In this document: positions 55,391 through 64,000 of the stretch, piece by piece | How positions within the stretch are numbered: position 1 is the stretch's first letter | Layout: each line of letters starts with the position of its first letter | Assembly (NCBI GenBank): GCA_024516035.1 | Contig: CM044956.1 | Span: 52,255,316 to 52,319,315 of the forward strand | Source: Bactericera cockerelli | Lineage: Eukaryota > Arthropoda > Insecta > Hemiptera > Triozidae | Direction of reading: 5' to 3' | Length of the DNA stretch: 64,000 nucleotides | Notes under the pieces: generated by a model | Seen by the model: only the letters and a program-made list of their open reading frames with translations | Databases searched by the model: none | Told to the model about the DNA's origin: nothing | Position numbers and translations under genes: made by a program

Positions 55391-58300
55391 CATCACCAGC
55401 TGTCAAGAATGCCTGGTTCCATTGACAAAGACAAGGATCAAGATCCTGCTAACGAGTCCTTAGTATCCGCTGACGACGGTGAGTTATCTTTACTTCAAGC
55501 TCAATTAGAGATCTTATTTTCTACCACACAAGATATTTATGATTCTATCGCACCTTGTAATGTTGATAGAAGTAAGAGAGGAACTTTCCTCGCCAAAGCT
55601 GCTTCTTTAGATGTTCTATATGAGGAATTTAAATCTGTGCTTAAAGATATACAACGCAGAAAAGTAAATACACAGCTAGATTACGTACCGAGTTTCCAAG
55701 AACTCAATAGTTTTATGGGTCTATATGGTCAAATTAAATACTATGAGAAGAAATATGAAAATTCTTCCTCTAAAGATTTATTTGATTCAGTACAGATAGA
55801 CCAACCCCATTTACCATCCTTGAATTTACCTTCTTTCGATGGCAATATTAAATCTTGGCCTTCTTTCTTTGAGACTTTCAAGTCGCTGATTCACGACAAC
55901 AAGTCCCTGTCTGCCGACCAGAAAGTGCAGTATTTGGTGTCAAAACTAAAGGATCAAGCTTTTTCTGCGTGCGCCGGCGTCCCGCCCGTGGGCTCCAACT
56001 ACGAGATCATCTGGCAGTCACTCGTAGACAGATATCAAGACGTCAGGTATCTAGCCAGTCATTACGTTGACACGATTCTCAACTTCAAGCCAATAAATCA
56101 GGAGTCTCATGTAAGTTACAACAATTTTATTGATTCATTTGGTGCCTCCGTCAGTGCCTTACAAGCTCTGAACGTCGAGGATTTGGCTGAATACATTTTG
56201 TACTCCATTGGTATTAAAAAGCTAGATCTTGAGTTAAGCAAGAAATTTGAGACTAAAGTTCTAGCCAATAAATCGCTTCCCAAGTTCAAAGAACTACTAC
56301 AGTTCGTTAAAGATTACGTTCGCGTCATTGAACGAACTGAGAGAATTAATCCTGCGCAGGTACATACTGTACCGGGTTCGAAACCCGCGCATGCCAAGAA
56401 ATGGCAAACAAAAACTGTTAGCTTTGTTTCCTCGCCTAGGAAAATTAATGATAGATGCCTATTTTGCAAAGGCTCTCATTTAATACACCAGTGTAATGAA
56501 TTCAACAAAATGGATCCTCATTCACGCTTGGATACAATCAAGTCGCTAAAGCTCTGTCTAAATTGTTTTAGCTCATCTCACTTCGCTGTTAGCTGCACAA
56601 GCAAGAATACATGCAAGATATGTAAGTCCACGCATCACACTTTGCTTCATTTGAGCTCCTACAAGACGTCGTCCGACAATCCGCCTGAGTCGAAGCCGCG
56701 AGTAAGTGATGTGGGCAGAGAGACGTCAGTGTCTCATGATACGGTTGCCGTCACTGCCGTGAGTAAACAACCGAAGAAATATACAGTCCTACTATCAACC
56801 GTCAAGGTAAATATTCCCGATGTAAACGGTGACGTGCACACTGTACGAATGTTATTAGATAGCGGAAGTATGAGCCATTTTATTACTTCCAAATGTTACC
56901 AAAGATTAGGCATCCCTTATCACAAGGTGTCCGCCTCAGTGGGAGGTATCGGGTCAACCAGGAGTGAAGTGAAAGGTGTAACTTCATTCACTCTTCATTC
57001 AAGATTCAACTTGAAAAAACGTTTTACTGTTGATCAGGCCTTCGTTGTTGACAAGATAACTAATAATCTCCCTGTTTGTCCTGTAGATGTGACGAAATTA
57101 TTTTCAATCATCCGAGAGTCGAACCTGAGTGACGACGAGTTCCATATACCGGGTGAAATCGACGGACTCATCGGTGCCGAACTATTCTCGCTAGTGTATG
57201 GAAAACCCAAGTCGTCTGATCCTGATGGTCCTGTCATCATTGAGTCTCAGCTTGGAGATATCATCATGGGTAAAGTGCCTGTTCTGTCATACCAAGGTAA
57301 TGAACATAATATGTGCGGTTTTATAGAAACTCCATTAGAGGCCTTGGTTCAAAAGTTTTGGACTCTCGAAGAAGTCCCTGCACCTAAATCATTGTGCAGT
57401 GAGGACAAAGAATGTGAGGAATTATTTTCCAATACATATCTACGTCGAGCAGATGGTAGATATAGTGTTTCCCTACCGTTCAAGTCAGACTCAGCTCTGC
57501 TTGGCGAGTCTTATAAAATAGCTGAGAAGCGTTTTCTTAATACAGAAAGAAAGCTCTCCGCTAACCCTGATGGGAAAGAGCAGTACAAAACTGCAATAAC
57601 TGATTATATTAAGGACGGATATGCTGTTCCTTCCGAACACAAGAATAATACTTGTGAGTTTTTCATGCCACAACACGCAATATACCGCCCTGATAAAAGA
57701 CTCATGTCAAAGGTAGAGTGGGATAGTAACTCTTCGCTCAAAGTACCAGGTACTCAATACTGTCCTGCCGAAGATAAGTTTTTCTTCAAAGTCAATGTAC
57801 AAGATACTAAGTATACCAAACGGAACATACTATGTACAACTGCACATATTTTTGATGTACTCGGATTAGTGAGTCCAGTCACTATCTGTGCTAAACTTCT
57901 CATTAAAGAATTATGGCTTCTGAAAATTGATTGGGTCGAAACCCCACCCCCTTGTGTACAAGATAGATGGACTCAATTTGTTCAAGAATTACCTACTTTA
58001 AACACATTTCAGATTTCTCGACATGTTCTTATTGAAAGGAATTGTGAGCTAAATCTTATTGGATTCTGCGACTCATCTCAGAAAGCTTTATTTATTTGTT
58101 TAAGCACAAAAGCTGTTCATCTCGAGCTCGCCCCTGTCTTGTCTACCCCGACGTCCCTGCTTGCATTAAGGAGATTTATTGCTCGTCGTGGACCTGTTAA
58201 AAATATTTATTTCGACCAGGTCACTAATTTTGTCGGCTCTGCTAATATTCTAGGTGAACTGTACCAGTTTATTGCGTCACCTGACTTCCAAAGTGAATTT

Positions 58301-58450
58301 ACAGAAGAGCTGCTGAAACAAATAATTGAATTTCACTTCAATCCGCCAGCTTCGCCTCACCATGGTGTTGGATTGTGGGAATCAAATATTCGTCAGGTCG
58401 AGAGTCATTTTTATAAAGTAATTGGATCCGAAATTCTCACTTTCGAATAG
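55388..58450 (+). pseudogene. BEL gag-pro-pol polyprotein with internal in-frame deletions
   Basis: 1020 codons, then TAG. Residues ~140-290 are the DUF1759 gag domain (LNLPSFDGNIKSWPSFFETF). Residues ~360-425 hold Cys/His knuckles (CLFCKGSHLIHQC, CLNCFSSSHFAVSC, CKICKSTHHTLLH). Residues ~485-620 are a retroviral-type aspartic protease (LLDSGSMSHFITS, active-site DSG). From ~640 the RT N-terminal part runs to FFMPQHAIYRPDK, then jumps to LMSKVEWDSN and the A17-linked segment TKRNILCTTAHIFDVLGLVS, omitting the catalytic RT palm. A second jump at GFCDSSQKA to LFICLSTKAVHLEL omits the rest of RNase H and the integrase zinc region. Full BEL polyproteins are roughly 1700 residues. Both deletions keep the frame. 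Confidence 0.9.
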
Positions 58451-58903
58451 ATGTCTACTTTTCTGAGTGAGATAGAATCCATCCTCAATAATCGTCCACT
58501 GTGTCAAGTTACTTCCGACAGCGGTGATCCTGTTATGCTGACTCCAGCACATTTCCTTATGCGACATCCTCATGTATCATTAACTCATGTTCCTATTTTT
58601 CAGAGTCAAGATCTGAGTGTGCGAAACAAGTTGCTTACTCAGCTACTGGACTCATACCTTAGTTCGCTTCAATCAACAACTAAGTGCTGTCAAGATGATG
58701 AGAATCAGCTCCATGTTGATATGCTGGTGCTGATCAAATCTGATGTCGCCCCCGTGTCATGCTGGCCCCTTGGTCGAGTTATTCAAGTGTTTCCAGGAAA
58801 AGTGTGTTTCCGAGTTGCACTGTCTTGTCCAAACGAAGTCTGGTTTATACAAGCGGCCCGCAGTGAAGTTGTGCCCTCTACCTCAGCAGTAGTTGGTGTA
58901 TGA
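58451..58903 (+). pseudogene. BEL polyprotein C-terminus after an in-frame stop
   Basis: 150 codons, in the same frame as the preceding TAG, and contiguous with it. FLSEIESILNNRPLCQ and LTPAHFLM are the end of the integrase. VLIKSDVAPVSCWPLGRVIQ is the DUF5641 tail that closes BEL polyproteins. The ATG right after the stop is probably just a residue of the original frame. Ends 24 bp before the 3' LTR. Confidence 0.88.
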
Positions 58904-58927
58904 GACCACTGTCTCATGGGGGGAGTA

Positions 58928-59285
58928 TGTTCCCGCCGCGCCGTGTACCTACAACCTACTATTAAATCTGGCCGCAAGAAAACTGTAATTGGTTCAATGA
59001 AAATTCGGGCAGACCAGTTCTCTGGCAGAAGCGCTCAAACAAACAACGTATCATTCTAGCGTAATAATATCTTTCCAAAGTTTTTCTTCCAATAAATAAA
59101 GTATAACCAAGTTTGAACACAGAAGTTTGTAGCCTATTTTTGCCAGGAATTCACAAAAGGTCAGCACCAACCATTTTGGTCAGCACCACTCATTTTGGTC
59201 CTTGGATCATACATTTTTGGTCCTCCAATCACACATTTTTGGTCCTTCGAGATGGATCAACCATTTTTGGTCCTTGGATCACACA
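58928..59285 (+). repeat. BEL 3' LTR
   Basis: 358 bp. Nearly identical to the 5' LTR for the first ~290 bp, then differs in the number and order of ATTTTTGGTCC motifs. Few substitutions between LTRs (for example CGCTCCAAC against CGCTCAAAC) suggest recent insertion. Confidence 0.92.
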
Positions 59286-59290
59286 GTCCC

Positions 59291-60267
59291 AGATTGCCCC
59301 ACAGGCATTCATTAGCTAAGAGCCTGATCTTACCCCAGTATCTTAGCTTCTCCTATTTCAGAACAGCTATCCACCCACCTAAACAGAACAGCTATGGGTA
59401 GTCTCCAAGTTTTCCCGTCATTAATAAATAATTCAACATCGACTAACTGCAGCCCTGTTCCTCAAATGCTAAGAGGGCGCGGTGGAAAAAGAAATGTAAA
59501 TTGACCCTCGCCGCGAAAGATAAATGAAAAAAACCACAAGGAACTTCCGGCCATGCCCTGCCACAGGAAATAGAAGCTAGTTAAATTAATAATTTAATTA
59601 ATAGAATAGAAGAGAATAAGCTGTCCAGTTATGTTCTGATATTCATGTACATCTCGTACAACTTCTCACTTTTCTGTTTACCTATACTGATTAAAATAGA
59701 GAGGTTAGTCGATGACATGGATAATCAGATCTATTACCTGCTGATGAGAGCAAATAAGCTCGAAACAGGTGTCCAAGTATGTTCTGATATTCATGTACAA
59801 TTGTACAATATGTATGTACATCTAGTAATTGTAGTACAACTTCTCACTTTTCTGTTTATACTGATAGTTAGATTTCACGAGGACACTGTCCCACCCCCGC
59901 ATGCTCCGGCACTGGTTCCGACATCCCCTGACATTTGTGGGGTTTCGTCTTTCCTTTCAATTAAGTTTCGCTCATAAATTACATAGCATCTATTTTGGGA
60001 CACGCCTCGTCCTCCCCACCCCACCCCACCCTCCTCCTCCTCTCCACCCCACCCTCAGACAAGGGGGGGGGGGCTCTCTTTTCGACAATCACGGCGTATG
60101 CCCAGCTTGCTCAACGTATGAGATACCGCTTCAAACGATGTCATTAGAGCTCATTACATTTACGTTGGAGTCTGATATTATTTTCAAATTTATAACTCTC
60201 TCATGGGCATAAAGCATACGCATTCATCACCATAGGAGACACGCTTTGATTGCACTGGTCTTACCTA
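59291..60267. other. Intergenic DNA with a local duplication
   Basis: 59620-59695 and 59770-59875 are diverged copies of each other (GTTCTGATATTCATGTACA, ACAACTTCTCACTTTTCTGT); part matches 7020-7095. About 60005-60070 is C-rich simple sequence followed by a G-run. No gene. Confidence 0.55.
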
Positions 60268-60741
60268 TACAGGGTGTATCAGAAGGTCATGTACAAAAAG
60301 AAACTACGTATAGTAGAGCTCAAATAAAGACCACTTTGCTTAATAAACCCCTATACGGAAATAAACCCTAAGGTCGCTAGGGTCATTTCATGACTCCCCC
60401 CCATAACTCTAACCGGGGAAAAGTGCCAAATACTCACCAAAGAGACATGATAACATTAGGGGACGTCATGCAAAAAAATGAAGTCAATCGCAAAATAATT
60501 CGATTTTTAATAATTATTTTTCCATTTTTATTGGTATTGGTATTTATTTTTATTGTGAAAATATACAAAAATGCATGTACACAATGTTACAGAGAAGTAG
60601 AACAAAAGACAGAAAATACAGATAAGATGACATAAAATAAAACAGAAAAAAAAGTGCCAATTTGTGGTGGCCCTAGCTACCTTAGGGTCCATTACCGTAT
60701 AGGGGTTTACTAGTGTACATGACCTTTTGATACACCCTGTA
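60268..60741. mobile_element. Tc1/mariner-type MITE
   Basis: 474 bp between TA dinucleotides. The ends are inverted: TACAGGGTGTATCA, then AAGGTCATGTAC on the left and GTACATGACCTTTTGATACA, then CCCTGTA on the right. A second inner inverted pair (AAACCCCTATACGG and CCGTATAGGGGTTT) sits just inside. The interior is non-coding (about 60480-60650 is AT-rich). Confidence 0.88.
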
Positions 60742-60849
60742 TAAATAGGATGGTCTCTGTTTGGATGAAGCTATGCTTATGTACCTACTTATGTACGATT
60801 GATGATTCTTATAAAAGACTTCGTATTTGTTAGAAGTCAAGATATTTCG

Positions 60850-61012
60850 AGAAATGGCACGTTGAATACATCAGCTCTCGTTCTATCACTGAAGTTGAGC
60901 ATCGTCTAGCAAGGTTAGGACTTGGATGACCACTCAAATTTGAACCCTTGTGATGCTGGCTATTCACGGCCCCACTCAGGCTGGGTGAGTTCTGGTTTGT
61001 GAGTTTCCAATA
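60850..61012 (+). repeat. 5S rRNA-derived SINE, longer-5S subfamily
   Basis: GGCACGTTGAATACATCAGC, TCTCGTTCTATCACTGAAGT and GGTTAGGACTTGGATGACC cover 5S rRNA further than the other copies, through the box-C segment of the internal promoter. Then CACTCAAATTTGAACCCTTG leads to the shared body CCCCACTCAGGCTGGGTGAG. The 3' half is lost. Confidence 0.9.
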
Positions 61013-61670
61013 TTATGAAGAAAAATTCATGCACTGTGTGGTATCCGAACGAATAACAAGACTAGCATCTTAACCAATATACTGTGTATCTCCCTTCTTT
61101 CTTTGAAATTTGAGCAGAGGAGTTTCCAAGCCACCCAGTATATATTTAACATGAAAAAGACGGTGTGTTATAATTATTATGCTATGTTTAAGAGAAACTC
61201 ATCATTGACACGCTGCATAGCACACAGATCTCATACATAACTCAGCACCATAAACTAGTGTTCTGTATGCATTTATGCAGTTTCAATGTACTTGCATTGT
61301 TATCGTTGGCACTCTAGATACCAAGCCTATGAAACTAGATTCCTGAAAATCCATCTAAATAGATTTCATTGTGTTCATTTACAATTTCAGCATATATTTT
61401 ATATTATAATAATAATTCCGTGTCCGTGAGATAGGGACCGATACCTAAATCACGGTGGTGAGAGGATTATATAATAATAATAATAATTATTTTTATTCAT
61501 ATTTTAATAGTATGTCACATCATCTACCTCCTCTTAAGTACTCTTGTACTTTTCGGGAGATAGGGTACATTTTACAATATATGTTAAATCATACGCCTAG
61601 ATCCAATTTTTAGGCTACTTTCATGTCCATTGATTCTAATTGGTTTTAAAGTCCTAACTTGAGGTAGACA
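61013..61670. other. Intergenic DNA
   Basis: A family D tRNA-SINE trace at about 61015-61090 (ATTCATGCACTGTGTGGTAT). Otherwise nothing recognised. Confidence 0.5.
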
Positions 61671-61915
61671 GGACGGGGGTTTTACCCTCCATTCGCTGGA
61701 GGGTAAAACCCCCATCATACCAGCTACCCACATCAACCTCACCCAGCCAGGGTAGGGCCGGAAATGCCAGCCTCACGTGTTTGGAGGCTATTTTATATTA
61801 ATAACATGACACTAGCATTCATTGGCATCTGGACTAATTCATAGCCACAAGATATTTATTTTGTTGGGTTTAACGTCGTTTTCAACTGCATGATCATATC
61901 ACATAAGATTAAAAG
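61671..61915 (-). repeat. SINE body fragments forming a 16-bp palindrome
   Basis: GGGGGTTTTACCCTCC and GGAGGGTAAAACCCCC are exact inverses with a 7-nt spacer (61676-61714), where two body copies meet in opposite orientation. The minus-strand body continues to GCCGGAAATGCCAGCCTCAC. A separate 5S-SINE 3' end (GTTTAACGTCGTTTTCAACT) lies at 61868-61905. Confidence 0.75.
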
Positions 61916-62578
61916 CTTGACTTGTCTATATCATAGACTTTAAAAGATTTAGAGAGCAGTCTAAGACCAGTTTCCTCTTATTACGACTTATCAGTTAGAC
62001 ATAGTTCTCTAAGGGAATAAAATCAACAACTCTATTATTGAAGCACTTTTATAAGTCTAAGATTCGAATTTTGATGCCTTAATTTTCTTTGGTGATCTAA
62101 GTTAACTAATTTGATGATCACGAATTTTGATGAGTTACTTAGGGAAAGTAAGTCATCAAAATTCGAATTCTGGACATATAGAACTCTTTCAATAATACAT
62201 TCACATTAGGATGTCAATTATAAACAACATGTTTAAAAAATCAACGTGTTTCATATCTATGATTGCCATAGGCAATAACCCCGCCTTTTAGTTAGGACAT
62301 ATGTTTTTATATTTATATTTCCTATTCTTTTTCCTTTTTATGGTCTTATATTGTTTCCATTTTTTCATTCTTATTATATTAGATTAGATTTTAGATTAGA
62401 AAATTTTAGTTGTATTGAAATAAATTTCGTTACAAGAGTTGGCAAAAAAATACAAACAAAAGAAATAAAGAGAAAGCTACACTATTTACATAATAAATTC
62501 AAAACAGTACTTTTAAAATGAGGGATTATACCTATAACCTAATGTAAAACAAAATTAAAGGTCAATTTTATAAACATA
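61916..62578. other. Intergenic DNA with a retroposon-like tail
   Basis: 62268-62450 begins GGCAATAACCCCGCCTTTTA, inverted relative to 16405-16440, and ends in a TTAGATTAGATTTTAGATTA stretch. It is a dispersed retroposon tail. No gene. Confidence 0.5.
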
Positions 62579-62661
62579 CTAGCGGGCTACGCCCGCTTCG
62601 CATGGCCAAGGCATGGCCGCATTTTAGAGGCATGGCCACCGCCGCTGCATAAGTTTTATGG

Positions 62662-62907
62662 TTATTGAAGCACTTCTTTATACACCAGGTTCTTTGTTAT
62701 ACCATCTGGCTGTAACACAATGAGGGACTTGGCAGACCTTACTGTTGAAAAAGCATGGCAACATAGAGCTGACCGTGGGAGAAGCAATCGTTCTAAGGTC
62801 AATTCCAGCTGCTCAAGAGTTTGCCCCTGTGCCTTATTTATCGTCATGGCAAAACATAGTTTTCTGGGGAATTGAACTCTTTTGAAATTAAAGTGGTACC
62901 TAGTCAG
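62662..62907 (-). pseudogene. Helitron helicase, C-terminal segment
   Basis: RYHFNFKRVQFPRKLCFA then MTINKAQGQTLEQLELTLER, the PIF1/RecD motif VI region (F-KR-x-QFP and AMTINK-QGQT), ending with YKEVLQ and a stop. It continues the helicase at 63256-64000 after an insertion. The first coding bases on this side are near 62905. Confidence 0.85.
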
Positions 62908-62914
62908 AAATCAC

Positions 62915-63256
62915 ATTAGAACCCAAGAGAGATGGGAGGGCACTACAACGAAATCAGTAGGTGCCCTACAGCGCCGCACTTGAAGTAATGATATTTTTCG
63001 GTTCCAAGTGCGGTTAGCTTTTAGAGAAGGTGGGTTTTGAGTGGGTGGAAATCCCATACCCCAGGCAGGAAAAAATCTTTCAAAGACACCCAGGTGTCTT
63101 TGAAAGATTTCCTGCCTTCCATTAAAAAAAAAGAACCCAAGTGCATAGTTGCAAATGAAAAGATTAAATGAGCACACAAATAGCTCAGTGGTTAAGCACT
63201 CGCTTACGATGCGGAAGGTCCCGGGTTCGAACCCCCGCGCCGACAAAAATAATCCT
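62915..63256 (+). repeat. tRNA-headed insertion with a long hairpin, inside the helicase gene
   Basis: About 340 bp foreign to the helicase. 63172-63246 is tRNA-like on the plus strand: AATAGCTCAGTGGTTAAGCA (A box), loop TTACGAT (ACG as at an Arg anticodon) and CCCGGGTTCGAACCCCCGCG (B box). No acceptor stem forms, so it is SINE-like rather than a tRNA gene. 63066-63116 holds a near-perfect hairpin (ATCTTTCAAAGACACC-CA-GGTGTCTTTGAAAGAT, given here in parts). A shorter inverted pair CCGCACTTG and CAAGTGCGG lies at about 62973-63014. Confidence 0.75.
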
Positions 63257-64000
63257 GTGTACATATACCGTTTCACCTGCACCAGCCCCTGTGAATATAA
63301 CTGCCTCGATAATGTTTTTTTTAAGGATGTAATTTGAAGCCGCGTGCCGTTACACAATTTCGGGGGTCTCAGATTTCTTAGTAATATTATTGGTGCTCCA
63401 ACCTTAAGGCATAGCCGATGGGGTGGCAAGCCAGGAGGATTTAGTGTATTAAGAAATTCGGTTGGGTAATGGATGGCTTCTTCCTCTTCCACAACAGTGT
63501 CTAGACTGTCTACGGATTCGTAAGTTGATAGTTCAGAAGGCATTCTTTTTAATAAGTCATTATTAATTTCCAGAGCATTATCATTCTTTGGTGTTAGTAT
63601 GGCCCTTATCTTTAGCCAAACAGGGACAACAACACTTGGGTCATCTAGGTTGGGGTAGATAGTGTCTAGGAAGGTGTTGTAATCGACTAATAACTGACAG
63701 TGTTCGGTAGGAAATACAATTTTTTCACTTTGTTCAGGTAACTGTCCAACACCTATCCAAAGCAAAAGCTTCGAAAAAACTTCTGCATTTTGATCAGCGT
63801 GAAGTTGTACACGCATATTCAACTTTAATGAAAGAACAGTTATCTGTGGCCACAAAATGGATGATTTTAAACATGCCTTCACTTCGTCAGCTCTTGTTCC
63901 ACGTGGAACAACGGGTAAAGTTTGTCTAAAATCTCCAGACAGTAGCACAGTTTTACCACCCATAAGATTTTTAACACCATGAATGTCTTGTAGAGTACGG
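63257..64000 (-). pseudogene. Helitron PIF1-like helicase, middle part (open at window edge)
   Basis: The reading frame is open from the window edge. LQDIHGVKNLMGGKTVLLSG then DFRQTLPVVPRGTRA is the Walker B-adjacent block of Helitron helicases (GGK-x-x-x-x-GGDFRQ-LPV). LKLNMRV, VGAPIILLRNL and CNGTRLQITSL follow in the expected order. At about 63316-63323 a run of eight A (minus) shifts the frame: the true continuation KNIIEAVIFTGAGAGETVYV is in the next frame, up to HRI, where the insertion begins. So the gene is broken twice (frameshift and insertion). Confidence 0.88.

Larger units (their letters stand above)
54521..59285 (+). mobile_element. BEL/Pao LTR retrotransposon, internally deleted
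   Basis: LTRs at about 54521-54891 and 58928-59285, both starting TGTTCCCGCCGCGCCGTG; the right one ends in ACACA. GTCCC flanks both sides (54516-54520 and 59286-59290), the 5-bp duplication typical of BEL. A polypurine stretch (ATGGGGGGAGTA) precedes the right LTR. The coding part keeps gag, protease and pieces of RT and integrase but has lost most of the RT/RNase H core (see 55388-58450), so the copy must depend on others for movement. Confidence 0.92.
62579..64000 (-). mobile_element. Autonomous-type Helitron, 3' part (runs off the window)
   Basis: On the minus strand the element ends GAAGCGG then GC-GTA-GCCCGC then CTAG, with T as the next host base: the Helitron 3' hairpin and CTRR end. 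It encodes a PIF1-type helicase (two segments) only ~80 bp from the end, the usual Rep/Hel layout. The Rep domain and 5' end would lie beyond 64000. Confidence 0.88.

Noticed and set aside
54907..55463. Long repetitive open frames on both strands
   Set aside because: A 78-bp repeat (multiple of three) in the BEL leader keeps frames open by periodicity. No independent protein signal.
63172..63246. tRNA-Arg gene
   Set aside because: The A and B boxes are good, but no acceptor stem forms and the anticodon stem pairs poorly. It sits inside an insertion in a helicase gene.

Overview
This is a slice of an AT-rich, repeat-dense animal nuclear genome, most likely an arthropod and plausibly an insect. 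I cannot fix the species from sequence alone. The reasons are spliced, metazoan-type genes, an animal-specific gene (TMEM164-like), and a mobile-element set typical of invertebrates: CR1-like LINE, BEL/Pao, DIRS, Helitron, PIF/Harbinger, a Tc1/mariner-type MITE, and many 5S rRNA- and tRNA-headed SINEs. There are no bacterial-type operons. Host coding sequence is sparse. The two loci I can support are (i) a 406-codon minus-strand gene at 12285-13505, which fuses a thiolase-fold domain lacking its catalytic cysteines to a C5orf63-like glutaredoxin domain, and (ii) the last two coding exons of a TMEM164-like membrane protein at 45728-46503 (minus).

Layout. 1-1600: a ~160-bp tandem repeat interrupted by a non-autonomous Helitron (568-1280). 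1600-12180: gene-poor DNA with a 284-bp MITE (3350-3633) and 5S-SINE copies. 12189-13605: the thiolase/glutaredoxin gene. 13606-26860: SINE-rich DNA with an 838-bp Harbinger-type element (19375-20212). 26865-27857: alternating inverted repeats into which a complete-ended DIRS element (27858-34797) inserted. The DIRS carries a ~40-bp minisatellite of about 42 hairpin-forming units, a second ~113-bp tandem array, decayed gag/RNase H/tyrosine-recombinase reading frames and a captured LINE 3' end. 34800-45700: gene-poor DNA with SINEs inserted with clear target-site duplications, and a (GA)n tract. 45728-53145: the TMEM164-like 3' exons, followed upstream by about ten partial copies of the penultimate exon with its splice acceptor. 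One copy is split by an intact CR1-like LINE (46562-51505). 54427-54493: a perfect 31-bp palindrome. 54521-59285: an internally deleted BEL/Pao element with LTRs and a GTCCC duplication. 60268-60741: a Tc1/mariner-type MITE. 62579-64000: the 3' part of an autonomous Helitron encoding a broken PIF1-like helicase.

The most unusual items are the reiterated splice-acceptor/partial-exon array in the TMEM164-like gene, the pseudo-thiolase/glutaredoxin fusion, a SINE body shared by 5S-headed and tRNA-headed families, and the DIRS with its circle-junction region intact. Functional assignments rest on motif recognition by eye. No database search was run.
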